DNA of 64,000 nucleotides from Limosilactobacillus pontis (GTDB taxonomy: Bacteria > Bacillota > Bacilli > Lactobacillales > Lactobacillaceae): NCBI RefSeq assembly GCF_002940945.1, contig NZ_PNFV01000009.1, positions 9,195 to 73,194 on the forward strand, given 5' to 3'. Positions 45,311 to 55,908 of this stretch are shown here, in pieces (position 1 is the first letter of the stretch; every line of letters begins with the position of its first letter). The translations under genes were made by a program, and so were the position numbers. The notes beneath the pieces are model-generated. The model did not search any database. It was not told where the DNA came from and saw nothing but the letters and a program-made list of their open reading frames with translations.

Positions 45311-45988
45311 ATGAAGTTAACACAAGCACAATTAGCTAAGTACATGGACCACACGATGCTCAAGCCAGAAGCCACTGCCGAGATGATCGACAAGACCGTT
45401 GCCGAAGCTCGGAAGTATAATACTGCTTCTGTCTGCATCAACCCATACTGGGTCAAGCGGGTTCATAAAGGTTTGGAAGGAACCGATATTAACACTTGTA
45501 CTGTGATCGGCTTCCCTCTGGGGGCTACTTCAACAGCCAGCAAGGTGTTTGAAACCAAGCAGGCCATTGAAGATGGTGCTGACGAAATCGACATGGTCAT
45601 CAACATTGGTGAGCTGAAGGGTGGTAACGACCAGGCAGTTGAAGATGATATCCGGGCCGTTGCCGAAGCTACCCACGAAAAGGGCAAGCTCCTGAAGGTC
45701 ATCATCGAAAACTGCCTGCTGACCGACGAAGAGAAGACTCGGGCCAGCAAGCTGACTGTCAAGGGTGGTGCCGACTTCGTTAAGACTTCCACTGGATTCT
45801 CCACTTCCGGTGCCAAGGCTGAAGACGTTAAGCTGATGCGCGAAGCTGTTGGCCCTGACTTTAAGATCAAGGCTGCTGGTGGTATCCACAGTCTGGATGA
45901 GGCTTACGCTATGATTGAAGCCGGTGCCAACCGGCTCGGGGTTTCCGCTTCTGTTAAGATCCTCGAAGAAGCTGCCAAGCAAGACTAG
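45311..45988 (+). CDS. deoC: Deoxyribose-phosphate aldolase
   Basis: 225 residues. The Schiff-base Lys is K158 in DFVKTSTGF, and the second Lys of the site is in FKIKAAGGI. The enzyme splits deoxyribose-5-phosphate to glyceraldehyde-3-phosphate and acetaldehyde. AAAGGAGA precedes the ATG. First gene of deoC-deoB-deoA-deoD-deoR. Confidence 0.96.
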   Translation: MKLTQAQLAKYMDHTMLKPEATAEMIDKTVAEARKYNTASVCINPYWVKRVHKGLEGTDINTCTVIGFPLGATSTASKVFETKQAIEDGADEIDMVINIGELKGGNDQAVEDDIRAVAEATHEKGKLLKVIIENCLLTDEEKTRASKLTVKGGADFVKTSTGFSTSGAKAEDVKLMREAVGPDFKIKAAGGIHSLDEAYAMIEAGANRLGVSASVKILEEAAKQD

Positions 45989-46035
45989 TTTGGTATAGTT
46001 TTAGCTAATAAAATTTTCAAGATGGAGGGGTTAAC

Positions 46036-47229
46036 ATGTCATATAAACGTGTATTTGTTATTGTAATGGATTCAGTTGGTACTGGTGCTGCACATGATGC
46101 CGATAAGTTTGATGATCTTGGTTCAGATACCCTTGGTCACGTTGGCGAATTTTATAAGGGTGACTTAAAGCTGCCAAACTTGGGCAAGATGGGTATTAGC
46201 AACCTCCGTGATACTCCAATCGAAGGGGTTCCAGTTGCTGATCCGGCAATCGGTGACTATGGCAAGATGGAAGAACTTTCTGCCGGTAAGGACAGTATGG
46301 ATGGTCACTGGGAAATGATGGGTCTGCCAGTTACTAAGCCGCTGTCCACCTTCCCAAACGGCTTCCCACAAGAAATCGTTGACAAGCTGGAGAAGTTCTC
46401 CGGCCGGAAGGTGATCGTCAACAAGCCGTATTCCGGGACCGAAGTTATCCACGATTACGGTGAGCGGCAAATGAAGACTGGAGAACTGATTCTCTATACC
46501 TCCGGAGATTCTGTAATGCAGATTGCGGCACACGAAGATGTTATCCCAGTCAAGGAACTATACAAGATCTGTGAATATGCTCGGACTCTGGTCAATGGTC
46601 CTGAATACACTGTTGGACGGATCATTGCTCGTCCATACGTTGGCCCAGACAAGGATCACTTCACCCGGACCGCTAACCGGCATGACTTCAGTCTGAAGCC
46701 GATTGGCAAGACTGACATGGACCGCTTGCGTGAGGCTGGCTATGATGTCATTGGAGTTGGTAAGATCAATGATATCTTCTCCGGTCAAGGGATCGACCGT
46801 GGCTACCACAACGAGAGCAACATGGACGGGATGGACCATGTGGACGATGTCATGAAGCAGGACTTCACTGGCTTCTGCTTTACTAACCTGGTGGACTTTG
46901 ACGCCATGTATGGTCACCGGCGTAATCCAAAGGGCTTCGGTCAGGCATTGATGGACTTTGATAAGCGTTTGGGTACAGTGCTTAAAGAAATGAAGCCAGA
47001 CGACCTGCTGATGATTACTGCCGACCATGGTAACGATCCTGGTTTCCGGGGTACCGACCACACGCGTGAAAACGTGCCGTTGCTGGTTTACTCTCCATCA
47101 ATGAAGAAGACCAACCAGTCACTGGGTCTGCGGAAGACCTTCTCTGACCTTGGAGCAACGATTCTGGACAACTTTAACGTTGACTCTGTCCGGGGAACCA
47201 GCTTCTACAAGGAAATCAGCAACGACTAG
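46036..47229 (+). CDS. deoB: Phosphopentomutase
   Basis: 397 residues, alkaline-phosphatase superfamily. Metal-site segments: [33 protein letters not shown] (phosphorylated Thr/Ser region) and [19 protein letters not shown]. It converts (deoxy)ribose-1-phosphate to the 5-phosphate, linking the nucleoside phosphorylases with DeoC. GGAGGGG precedes the ATG. Confidence 0.96.
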   Translation: MSYKRVFVIVMDSVGTGAAHDADKFDDLGSDTLGHVGEFYKGDLKLPNLGKMGISNLRDTPIEGVPVADPAIGDYGKMEELSAGKDSMDGHWEMMGLPVTKPLSTFPNGFPQEIVDKLEKFSGRKVIVNKPYSGTEVIHDYGERQMKTGELILYTSGDSVMQIAAHEDVIPVKELYKICEYARTLVNGPEYTVGRIIARPYVGPDKDHFTRTANRHDFSLKPIGKTDMDRLREAGYDVIGVGKINDIFSGQGIDRGYHNESNMDGMDHVDDVMKQDFTGFCFTNLVDFDAMYGHRRNPKGFGQALMDFDKRLGTVLKEMKPDDLLMITADHGNDPGFRGTDHTRENVPLLVYSPSMKKTNQSLGLRKTFSDLGATILDNFNVDSVRGTSFYKEISND

Positions 47230-47260
47230 CTATTAAAGTAAAACGAGAGGAGCGATTGTG

Positions 47261-48559
47261 ATGCGGATGGTTGACATCATCAACACCAAGCGAAACGGGG
47301 GAACCTTAAGCGATGAACAGTTACAGTTCTTCGTGGACGGAGTGGTTGACGGGAGCATTCCCGACTACCAGATTAGTGCCCTGTTGATGGCGATCTACTT
47401 CCGGGGGATGACCAGCGTCGAGCAGACCAGCTTGACCATGAAAATGATGCATTCTGGGGAACGACTCGACCTGAGCAAGATCCCGGGGGTCAAGGTTGAT
47501 AAGCACTCTACTGGGGGTGTTGGTGACAAGGTCAGCCTGCCGCTTGCCGCAATGGTGGCGGCCACGGGGATCCCGGTTCCGATGATCTCGGGCCGTGGTC
47601 TGGGTCACACCGGCGGTACGCTAGACAAGCTTGAGGCGATTCCGGGCTTTAAAGTGGAGCTGAGTGAACAGCAATTCATCGACCAGGTTGCCAAGGAAAA
47701 ACTGGCAATTGTTGGTGCTACCGGGGAAGTTGCCCCTGCCGACAAGAAGATCTATGGTCTTCGGGATGTTACGGACACGGTAGACTCAATTCCATTGATT
47801 GCCAGTTCGATTATGAGCAAGAAGATTGCTTCGGGAACTGATGCCCTGGTAATTGATGTTAAGACCGGGGCCGGCGCCTTCATGAAGACGCTGGACCAGT
47901 CTCGGGCGCTCGCCCATGCCCTGGTGGACATCGGTAAGCAGGCCGGCTTGCAGTGTATGGCAGTGATTTCTGACATGAACCAGCCGCTAGGCAACAAGAT
48001 CGGCAACGCCCTCGAGATTGAGGAATCAATTGATGTCTTGAAGGGTAAGGGGCCAAACGATTTGACCGAACTGGTCTTGACCCTTGGCAGTTATATGGTA
48101 GTAATGGGTGGCAAGGCCAAAACTCCTGCAGAAGCACGACAATTGCTTGAACAAACCATTACTGACGGCACTGCATACGATCGCTTCAAGGCGATGGTGG
48201 TTGCCCAGGGCGGTGATCCACGCGTAATGGATGACTATCAAGTTATGCCTCAGGCGAAGTACCAGATCTCGTATCCGGCAAAGCGGGCCGGGATAGTTAC
48301 CAAGCTGGCCGCTGATGAGATTGGTACTGCCAGTATGCTGCTCGGCGGAGGCCGACAGAAGGCTGATGATAAGCTAGATTATAGTGTCGGGATCGAGCTT
48401 CACCATAAGCTCGGTGACTCTGTTGAGGCGGGCGAGCCGCTTCTGACGATCTATAGCAACCGCCAAGATATCAAGGATGTTGAACAGCTGTTAGACGAAA
48501 GTATCGAAATTAGTGACCACGGCGAGAAGCCAACGCTGATTCATGAGATCATTGAGTAA
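47261..48559 (+). CDS. deoA: Pyrimidine-nucleoside phosphorylase
   Basis: 432 residues, thymidine/pyrimidine phosphorylase family. Signatures: [21 protein letters not shown] (phosphate binding), [20 protein letters not shown], and [23 protein letters not shown] at 47261 is used because GAGAGGAG lies 8 bases before; the GTG at 47258 is too close. It cleaves pyrimidine nucleosides with phosphate. Low-GC Gram-positive members often accept both uridine and thymidine (Pdp). Confidence 0.95.
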   Translation: MRMVDIINTKRNGGTLSDEQLQFFVDGVVDGSIPDYQISALLMAIYFRGMTSVEQTSLTMKMMHSGERLDLSKIPGVKVDKHSTGGVGDKVSLPLAAMVAATGIPVPMISGRGLGHTGGTLDKLEAIPGFKVELSEQQFIDQVAKEKLAIVGATGEVAPADKKIYGLRDVTDTVDSIPLIASSIMSKKIASGTDALVIDVKTGAGAFMKTLDQSRALAHALVDIGKQAGLQCMAVISDMNQPLGNKIGNALEIEESIDVLKGKGPNDLTELVLTLGSYMVVMGGKAKTPAEARQLLEQTITDGTAYDRFKAMVVAQGGDPRVMDDYQVMPQAKYQISYPAKRAGIVTKLAADEIGTASMLLGGGRQKADDKLDYSVGIELHHKLGDSVEAGEPLLTIYSNRQDIKDVEQLLDESIEISDHGEKPTLIHEIIE

Positions 48560-48577
48560 TTTGAGGAGGAATAGATA

Positions 48578-49288
48578 ATGAGTACACATATTGGCGCCAA
48601 GATGGGCGATTATGCAGATGTAGTATTACTGCCGGGTGACCCGCTGCGGGCAAAGTACATTGCAGAAAACTTTTTGGACAACGTAAAGCAGGTTAACTCC
48701 GTCCGGAATGCCTTCGGTTACACCGGTGAGTACAAGGGCCACCGTGTATCCGTTCAGGGCTCCGGGATGGGGATTCCATCGATGTCTATCTATATTAACG
48801 AACTGGTTAAGTTCTTCGGAGTCAAGACTATTATTCGGGTTGGCTCCTGTGGGGCCATCGCACCTGACGTTCACCTGCGGGACGTAATCCTAGCGCAAGG
48901 TTCTTCCACGGATTCAGCGGTAACGATGAACACCTTTGGCCCGGGCTTCCACTACGCACCGCTGGCCGACTTCAAACTACTGGACACCGCTTATCACGTT
49001 GCTGAAAAGCTTGGTATCGACACGAAGGTAGGGGATATCTTCGCTGCTGACCGGTTCTACAACGATGAATTGGACATGAAGAAACTTCGTGACTACGGTA
49101 TTCTTGGGACTGAAATGGAATCTGCTGGCCTGTACCTGCTGGGTGCCAAGCTGCATTTCCGTGCCCTCTCTGTTCTGACCGTTAGTGACTTGATCTTTGG
49201 TGACGAAAAGACCACGGCTGAGGAACGTGAGAAGACGTTCAACGATATGATCAATATCTCGCTGGAGACGGCAATTGCCGGTAAATAG
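48578..49288 (+). CDS. deoD: Purine nucleoside phosphorylase, DeoD type
   Basis: 236 residues, the hexameric DeoD family. [37 protein letters not shown] and EMESAGLY are intact, with the catalytic Asp in LTVSDLIFG. It phosphorolyses purine nucleosides. GAGGAGG precedes the ATG. A terminator separates it from deoR. Confidence 0.95.
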   Translation: MSTHIGAKMGDYADVVLLPGDPLRAKYIAENFLDNVKQVNSVRNAFGYTGEYKGHRVSVQGSGMGIPSMSIYINELVKFFGVKTIIRVGSCGAIAPDVHLRDVILAQGSSTDSAVTMNTFGPGFHYAPLADFKLLDTAYHVAEKLGIDTKVGDIFAADRFYNDELDMKKLRDYGILGTEMESAGLYLLGAKLHFRALSVLTVSDLIFGDEKTTAEEREKTFNDMINISLETAIAGK

Positions 49289-49320
49289 CGTAATCTGTTA
49301 GAATTTAATGCAACAGCAAA

Positions 49321-49364
49321 ACAAGGGCCTGGAACAGTGATCCTGTGACAGTTCCCTTGTTTTT
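49321..49364 (+). terminator. Terminator between deoD and deoR
   Basis: ACAAGGG...GAAC (49321-49335) pairs with GTTCCCTTGT (49351-49360), followed by T. deoR may be reached by read-through or use its own promoter. Confidence 0.75.
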
Positions 49365-49385
49365 GTGTATAAGGGAGGAAAGACA

Positions 49386-50324
49386 ATGGATGGTGAAAAC
49401 AAAAAAGTCGCCCTGGCGCTCAAGGTTGCAACCCTTTACTACCGGGATGGCTTTAACCAGCAAGAGATCGCCAGTGAACTAAATATCTCCCGGGCAACCG
49501 TTTCTCGTCTGCTTCAGTATGGCCGTGATCAGGGGTTAGTAACGATCAAGATCCACAACCCCCTGGCACCACTTCACCAGTTACAGGATGACCTGATAGC
49601 CAAGTACCCAAGCCTTAAGCAGACAATCATTGTACCAGGCAAAGACAACCCGCTTGAGGAGGTTGGGATCGCCGGCGCCCATTATATTGAGAGGATCGTT
49701 AAAAATAATGATGTTATCGGCTTGGGCTGGGGAAAGACGGTCTATCAGGTTGCCCTTCACATTACCCCCAAGGACGTTTCTGGAATCAAAGTCGTTCAGA
49801 TGAAGGGATCGATGGCCAACACTGAGACGCGAAATTACGCCTTCGAGACGGTCAACACCTTTGCCAGTGCCTTCAATACCCTGCCTCAGTACTTGCCAGT
49901 GCCGGTCATCTTCGACCACGCCAAGACCAAGGAGTTGGTTGCCAACGATACTCATATCAAGTACATTCTTAAGCTGGGACAGCAGGCTGACATTGCCATG
50001 TTTACGGTTGGCACAGTTCGTGATTCCGCCCTTCTCTTCCGCTTGGGCTACTTTACCGAACGTGAGCAGAAGATTCTGCAACAAGAGGCAGTCGGGGACA
50101 TTTTTTCCCGCTTTATCGATGTCAAGGGCCAGATTGTGAATCAGAACATCAATGAACGGACAATTGGGATCCGGCTGGCTGAGTTGAAGAAGAAGAAGCA
50201 TAGTATTCTAGTGGCGGCTAATGTAGCCAAGGTTCCGGCAATTCACGGTGCGTTGGTGGCGGGATACGCCAATACCTTGGTGATCGATCAGGAAAGCGCG
50301 AACGATCTCCTGGAATTTTCCTAA
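49386..50324 (+). CDS. deoR: SorC-family deoxyribonucleoside regulator DeoR
   Basis: 312 residues. An N-terminal helix-turn-helix (GFNQQEIASELNISRATVSRL in two helices) is followed by the sugar-binding SorC domain (about 55-310, with GLGWGKTVYQVA and VVAANVAKVPAIHGAL-like segments). This is the B. subtilis DeoR type, which responds to deoxyribose-5-phosphate. ATG at 49386 follows GGGAGGAAAG. The likely operator is the 23-bp-spaced direct repeat at 45208-45243 before deoC. Confidence 0.9.
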   Translation: MDGENKKVALALKVATLYYRDGFNQQEIASELNISRATVSRLLQYGRDQGLVTIKIHNPLAPLHQLQDDLIAKYPSLKQTIIVPGKDNPLEEVGIAGAHYIERIVKNNDVIGLGWGKTVYQVALHITPKDVSGIKVVQMKGSMANTETRNYAFETVNTFASAFNTLPQYLPVPVIFDHAKTKELVANDTHIKYILKLGQQADIAMFTVGTVRDSALLFRLGYFTEREQKILQQEAVGDIFSRFIDVKGQIVNQNINERTIGIRLAELKKKKHSILVAANVAKVPAIHGALVAGYANTLVIDQESANDLLEFS

Positions 50325-50344
50325 TAATTTTCACTTTTTTACTA

Positions 50345-50373
50345 TTGACCTTGGCGTCGATTCCTAGTAGAGT
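50345..50373 (+). promoter_or_regulatory. guaB promoter
   Basis: TTGACC (50345-50350), 17-bp spacer, TAGAGT (50368-50373). It lies 36 bases before the guaB start. No purine riboswitch or PurR box was recognised. Confidence 0.65.
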
Positions 50374-50405
50374 TGACCTAATCAAAAACTAAGGAGCGTG
50401 TTTGA

Positions 50406-51551
<1,146 letters not shown>

Positions 51552-51562
51552 TTATTAAACTG

Positions 51563-51609
51563 GCTGAGACTGGGAGAAAACAGATTTTTCTCCCAGCCTC
51601 AGCTTTTTT
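51563..51609 (+). terminator. Terminator after guaB
   Basis: GCTGAGACTGGGAGAAAA (51563-51580) pairs with TTTTCTCCCAGCCTCAGC (51586-51603), followed by six T; nearly perfect. Confidence 0.88.
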
Positions 51610-51802
51610 GTTTTTTATATAGTGAAGCCTGCTGGTTAATGCTGATAAACAAAAGTGGACATGTCAATTCATCCTGGAATAGTCGCATGGCAAGCTGAGA
51701 AGCTTATTTATCGGCCGTTTTTATTGTGTCCGGGTTCGCAGAAACTGGTACAATTAAAGAAGAGACTAAATTGACTAAGATCCGTTAAGAGGGGTGAGAC
51801 AC

Positions 51803-52405
51803 ATGAATTATCAAATACTGCTAGCGAGTTTAGCGGGATTAGGAGTGTTGCTGTTTCTGGTACAGTGGATCCGGCAAACGCGTCACGCCCTGCACGGGGG
51901 AACACGGCCTCTGGCAAAGACCCATCCGACGCTGAATTGGTGTCTGCTGCTCGTAGCTATTTTGGCCGGAGCTGGGGCCAGCGTTAGCAACATGCAGACT
52001 GAGGCTGCTACCAGCCAGGCTGCCGAATCGTCATCAGTCAAGGCTCAACGTGCGGCACGAGCATCTAGCAGTTCAGCTAGTTCGGCCAGTGCCAGTTCGG
52101 TTGCTAAGGAAGCCGCCGCAAACAATAACCGTCAGGGCGAGCAGAAGATGGATGAACTGCCGACTCCGGACCATCAGAACATCAAGCTTGATCAGAATGG
52201 CCGCGCCGTCTTGAATAATTTCGCGGTGCCAGCCAAGAACCAGTTGCAGATTATCGATGCGGGTAGCGGTAATGTTCTACAGACGTTTTCCGCTCAACCC
52301 AATGCGGGCGCGGTTAACTATACCTTTACCAAGGTTGGAAACTACTATCTGATCTTGACTGATGGTCAGCAGACGAAGACCATTGTGCTCAACGTCAGCC
52401 GCTAA
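51803..52405 (+). CDS. Two-TM envelope protein with Ser/Ala linker and beta-rich C-terminus
   Basis: 200 residues, function unknown. Hydrophobic helices at about 5-21 and 46-60 place the rest outside. A Ser/Ala-rich linker (about 68-108: SSSSASSASASS) leads to a small beta-rich domain (about 120-200, ending YLILTDGQQTKTIVLNVSR). The ending resembles the Ig-like end (TVTLNV) of the protein at 13338-14138. ATG at 51803 follows AGAGGGGTGAG. It lies directly upstream of a two-component system and could be a ligand-sensing accessory. A hairpin without a T run (52410-52422 with 52432-52444) lies between. Confidence 0.75.
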   Translation: MNYQILLASLAGLGVLLFLVQWIRQTRHALHGGTRPLAKTHPTLNWCLLLVAILAGAGASVSNMQTEAATSQAAESSSVKAQRAARASSSSASSASASSVAKEAAANNNRQGEQKMDELPTPDHQNIKLDQNGRAVLNNFAVPAKNQLQIIDAGSGNVLQTFSAQPNAGAVNYTFTKVGNYYLILTDGQQTKTIVLNVSR

Positions 52406-52409
52406 GATT

Positions 52410-52444
52410 TTCTTAAGGTCGGGGGTAAAAGCCGGCCTTAAGAA
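52410..52444 (+). other. GC-rich hairpin between the envelope protein and response regulator genes
   Basis: TTCTTAAGGTCGG (52410-52422) pairs with CCGGCCTTAAGAA (52432-52444). There is no following T run on the plus strand, so it may be an RNA processing or stability element or a weak terminator. Confidence 0.45.
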
Positions 52445-52501
52445 TAAGGATTGATTATAATTGATAGGGATTTAGAGACAGCCGAGAAGGAGTGGCCGTA
52501 A

Positions 52502-53191
52502 ATGAAGATTTTAGTTGTCGATGATGATAAAGAGATTGTACAGTTGCTGGAGATTTATATCCGCAACGAGGGCTATGAGCCGTTAGCTGCTTATAACGGC
52601 AAGGAGGCCCTAACCAAGCTGAATACCAATCCGGACATCGCATTGGTTATTTTGGACCTGATGATGCCTGAGATGGACGGGATGGAAGTTATCAAGCAGG
52701 TACGTAAGGACTCCGACATTCCGATCCTTGTCCTGTCTGCCAAGACGGCCGATATGGATAAGATCCAGGGCTTGATCAGCGGAGCAGACGATTACGTAAC
52801 CAAGCCATTCAACCCGTTAGAAGTTATGGCCCGGGTTAAGTCGCTGTTGCGGCGCAGCCAGGGAGAGGTCACCAATGATCAGCCAGACGTCCTCAATGTT
52901 GGTCCATTGATTATCAACAAGGACTCACACGAGGTGAAAACAATCAAGGGGGATACGATCCAACTGACGGCCCTTGAGTTTGGGATCCTCTACCTGCTGG
53001 CCAGTCACCCAAACCGGGTCTTTTCCGCTGATGATATTTTTGAGCGGGTATGGCAACAAGAGAGCGTGGTCTCCGCCAAGACGGTGATGGTCCACGTTAG
53101 CCACCTGCGGGACAAGATTGAAGAGGCTACCAACGGTGAAAAGGTGATTCAAACCGTCTGGGGTGTCGGTTACAAGATCGAGAACCACTAG
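52502..53191 (+). CDS. OmpR/VanR-type response regulator
   Basis: 229 residues. The receiver domain has acidic DDD (residues 7-9), phospho-acceptor D52 in VILDLMMPEMDG, Ser/Thr in LVLSAKT and Lys in YVTKPFNPLE. A winged-helix OmpR DNA-binding domain fills about 130-229 (LTALEFGILYLLASHPNRV, SHLRDKIE). GAGAAGGAG precedes the ATG. It pairs with the kinase starting 20 bases downstream. The target regulon is unknown. Confidence 0.94.
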   Translation: MKILVVDDDKEIVQLLEIYIRNEGYEPLAAYNGKEALTKLNTNPDIALVILDLMMPEMDGMEVIKQVRKDSDIPILVLSAKTADMDKIQGLISGADDYVTKPFNPLEVMARVKSLLRRSQGEVTNDQPDVLNVGPLIINKDSHEVKTIKGDTIQLTALEFGILYLLASHPNRVFSADDIFERVWQQESVVSAKTVMVHVSHLRDKIEEATNGEKVIQTVWGVGYKIENH

Positions 53192-53211
53192 TTTATTGAG
53201 GGGGTTCAAGC

Positions 53212-54351
53212 GTGAAGCTTACTGGACGTGAAAAAAGTTCACTGATTTTTGAAGGGGTTATCACGGTCATCCTGTTGATCTTACTGAATATGGCTGTTTT
53301 GACCATTATTCAGGACGTCATTCAGTCTAATCCAGGGGTCACCAGTGGGATTTTTATGATCAAACAGTCATTGAAGATCGGCCCGATGCAGGCCCAGATC
53401 TGGAGCTACCAGCGGATCCTGATTATCTTCCTGGTCCTGATTGACGTTTGGGTTGTCTGGTGGCGTTTGCGTCGCCGCTATCACCTGTACCTGATGAATC
53501 ATATTATCGGTGAACTTCATTACATTGCCCAGGGCCACCTTGACCACCGGATCCCGTTTCGTCTCAAGGGTAGCGAGCAGCACGTGATCACTAGCGTTAA
53601 CGCCCTGGTTGACAGCGCGGTCCAGTCGATGGATGATGAGCGCAAGATCGAGAAGTCTAAGGATGAGTTGATCACCAACGTTAGTCATGACCTGCGGACC
53701 CCGCTGACCAGCATTATCGGCTACCTGGGCTTGATTGAAGATAAACAGTACCAAAACGAGGCGGATATCCTCAAGTACACCCACATTGCCTATTCAAAGG
53801 CTAAACAGATGAAGAACCTGGTAGACGACCTTTTCGAGTACACTAAGGTCCAGCAACATGGAGCTCCGGTCAATATTATGCGGGTTGACCTCGACCAGTT
53901 GTTAGAGCAGCTGACCGCCAGTTTTGCCCTAGAGGCTGACCGGCGGGGGATTGAGATCAGCTCGAAGGTGGTGCCCAACCCCTTGATGATTGAAGCTGAT
54001 CCCGAGAAATTAGGGCGGGTATTCAACAACCTCGTCGCTAACGCCTTCAAGTACGGCAACGGCGCCAGCTACATCCGAATTACCGCCCATCAGGAACAAG
54101 ATCAGGTCGTGGTCAAAGTCGCCAATGATGGGACCCCGATCCCAGAGGAAGCCCAGCACCACCTCTTCGAGCGCTTTTACCGGGCTGAGGCATCTCGATC
54201 TCGGGCCACGGGTGGTACCGGTTTAGGACTGGCAATCGTTAAGAGCATCGTCGACTTGCACCATGGCAAGGTAACAGTGGCCTCCGACGCCAACGAGACG
54301 GCCTTTATCGTCACCCTGCCCCTCAAGCAGGAACAAGTTAAACAACTTTAA
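53212..54351 (+). CDS. Sensor histidine kinase (VanS-like)
   Basis: 379 residues from a GTG with GAGGGGG upstream. TM1 about 12-35, a short extracellular loop of about 30 residues, TM2 about 66-86, a HAMP-like linker, HisKA with H159 in NVSHDLRTPLTS, and an HATPase with N box (NNLVANAFKYG), F box (LFERFYRAEA) and G box (GGTGLGLAIVKSIV). The very short external loop suggests it senses membrane stress or uses a partner, possibly the two-TM protein upstream. Confidence 0.94.
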   Translation: MKLTGREKSSLIFEGVITVILLILLNMAVLTIIQDVIQSNPGVTSGIFMIKQSLKIGPMQAQIWSYQRILIIFLVLIDVWVVWWRLRRRYHLYLMNHIIGELHYIAQGHLDHRIPFRLKGSEQHVITSVNALVDSAVQSMDDERKIEKSKDELITNVSHDLRTPLTSIIGYLGLIEDKQYQNEADILKYTHIAYSKAKQMKNLVDDLFEYTKVQQHGAPVNIMRVDLDQLLEQLTASFALEADRRGIEISSKVVPNPLMIEADPEKLGRVFNNLVANAFKYGNGASYIRITAHQEQDQVVVKVANDGTPIPEEAQHHLFERFYRAEASRSRATGGTGLGLAIVKSIVDLHHGKVTVASDANETAFIVTLPLKQEQVKQL

Positions 54352-54352
54352 T

Positions 54353-54392
54353 AAAGAATGAAGAAGTTTGTCGCAAATTCTTCATTCTTTTT
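54353..54392 (+). terminator. Terminator after the histidine kinase gene
   Basis: AAAGAATGAAGAA (54353-54365) pairs perfectly with TTCTTCATTCTTT (54378-54390), followed by T. Confidence 0.85.
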
Positions 54393-54488
54393 ATTTCGCT
54401 ATATTCATTAAAATTGGAGTGTGTTAAACTGAAAGAGCATTGTGTCGCTTTATTTTGATAAAAGATGACGGTAATTGGAGGAAATTCT

Positions 54489-55352
54489 GTGGCTAAAGCG
54501 CAAATAAATCCAGAAAAAGCACGATGGCTAGAAGTCTTAGGCATTGCGATGCCGCTCTGCCTTAGCTATATTCCAATCGGATTAGCTTGTGGAATTTTAT
54601 TACACGCAGCGGGCTTTAACTTTATAATGACCCTTGTGGTATCAATCGTGGTTTTCTCTGGCGGGGCTCAGTTCATTCTGGCGTCGTTATTGACAATTCA
54701 TGCACCGTTGACATCAATCTTTATGACTCTATTCTTCCTAGAACTGCGGTATGCTCTTCTGGGGTCGAGTCTTTCCAAATACATCAAAAATGAATCACAA
54801 CACTTCATTTGGCTGTTTGCCGTATCGATGAACGATGAAAACTATGCGGTGAACTACCTGAAGTTTGCCACCGACAAGAAATGGACCCCCAAGGACGGGT
54901 TATTGGTTGAACACTACTCCCTGATTTCCTGGTCGGTGGCCAACATGGTCGGCGGTTTGATTGGGAGCACGCTTTCTATTAACCTGGAAGTGGTAGACTT
55001 CGCCCTGACGGCCCTCTTCCTGTACATGGTTGTGATGCAGGTCCGTAACCACTTGACCCTGTTGATCTGTCTGCTTTCGGCGGTCCTGGCAGTGGTCTTC
55101 CTGGTTCTTACCAAGAGCACGCTGGGGATTGTGATTGCCACCCTGATTGCCTCCTTTATTGGCTTCTTGATTGAGAACACGGTTCGCAAGCACAGTAAGA
55201 ATCCCGACAGCAATTGGTTCCTGACTAAGATCTTCCGACCGATGGCCACCCGGATCACGGTGGAAGATCAGCAGGAGCGACGTGAGCTGAAGAAAGTTAA
55301 GCAGCAACTGGATGCGGATCAGGAGCAGACCCCATCTGAACATGATGATTAG
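54489..55352 (+). CDS. azlC: Branched-chain amino acid exporter subunit AzlC
   Basis: 287 residues. AzlC family: about seven helices, with GIAMPLCLSYIPIGLACG and VVFSGGAQFILASL near the N-terminus. The start is taken as GTG at 54489, because TTGGAGGAAA (54475-54484) lies 5 bases before; an upstream ATG lacks a ribosome site. A charged C-terminal tail (about 250-287) is longer than usual. Together with AzlD it exports branched-chain amino acids or analogues. Confidence 0.9.
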   Translation: MAKAQINPEKARWLEVLGIAMPLCLSYIPIGLACGILLHAAGFNFIMTLVVSIVVFSGGAQFILASLLTIHAPLTSIFMTLFFLELRYALLGSSLSKYIKNESQHFIWLFAVSMNDENYAVNYLKFATDKKWTPKDGLLVEHYSLISWSVANMVGGLIGSTLSINLEVVDFALTALFLYMVVMQVRNHLTLLICLLSAVLAVVFLVLTKSTLGIVIATLIASFIGFLIENTVRKHSKNPDSNWFLTKIFRPMATRITVEDQQERRELKKVKQQLDADQEQTPSEHDD

Positions 55353-55364
55353 TGGAGACTAGGT

Positions 55365-55745
55365 ATGGAACAACTATTTAGTAATTTGCCCTTATTAATT
55401 TCCGACACTGGCAACAGTAAAATCTTGTATCATATCATTGTCATTATTTTTGCGGCGTTTGCGGCATTTATTCCCCGCTACTTCCCAATTCTGTTTTTCT
55501 CTACCAGAAAGATCCCGGAGTGGTTTAACGAGTGGATGAAGTACGTCCCGGTCAGTCTCTTTACCGCCCTGATTGTGAAGGGAATTTTCGTAACAACGGC
55601 CGGTTACCACTTTGTCCCATTCGGTCACGTCGAGCAAATCTTGGCAGCCCTGGTTGTAATGGTGGTTGCCTACTTTACCCGTTCGATGGCGATCTCAGTC
55701 ATCGGTGGCCTGGTCGCGGTTTGGCTATTGAGTATGGTGATTTAA
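55365..55745 (+). CDS. azlD: AzlD family small transport subunit
   Basis: 126 residues, about four helices, with FAAFIPRYFPILFFSTRKIPEW split by the family Arg/Pro motif. It is the small partner of AzlC, starting 12 bases after it. A 20-bp perfect terminator stem follows. Confidence 0.9.
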   Translation: MEQLFSNLPLLISDTGNSKILYHIIVIIFAAFAAFIPRYFPILFFSTRKIPEWFNEWMKYVPVSLFTALIVKGIFVTTAGYHFVPFGHVEQILAALVVMVVAYFTRSMAISVIGGLVAVWLLSMVI

Positions 55746-55746
55746 G

Positions 55747-55793
55747 AAAAAGAGGCTAGGAGAAAACTTTGTTTTCTCCTAGCCTCTTTTTCA
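55747..55793 (+). terminator. Strong terminator after azlCD
   Basis: AAAAAGAGGCTAGGAGAAAA (55747-55766) pairs perfectly over 20 bp with 55772-55791, ending in T; likely works in both directions. Confidence 0.9.
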
Positions 55794-55810
55794 GTTCCGA
55801 ATATTATAAA

Positions 55811-55876
55811 GTAAGGCTAGCTACGGTCAATTGCTGGCCTGTTCCGTGCCAACAATCGTCCTAGGCTAGCCTTATA
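55811..55876. other. Long imperfect hairpin between azlD and the methyltransferase gene
   Basis: The outer arms AAGGCTAGC and GCTAGCCTT are perfect and extend inward to about 26-base arms with roughly 20 matches, around a short loop. There is no T run on either side. It lies downstream of the minus-strand methyltransferase gene. It may be an RNA stability element or a small palindromic repeat. Confidence 0.45.
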
Positions 55877-55908
55877 GTTCCTAACCGAACTCCTTTAGTT
55901 TAAAATTA

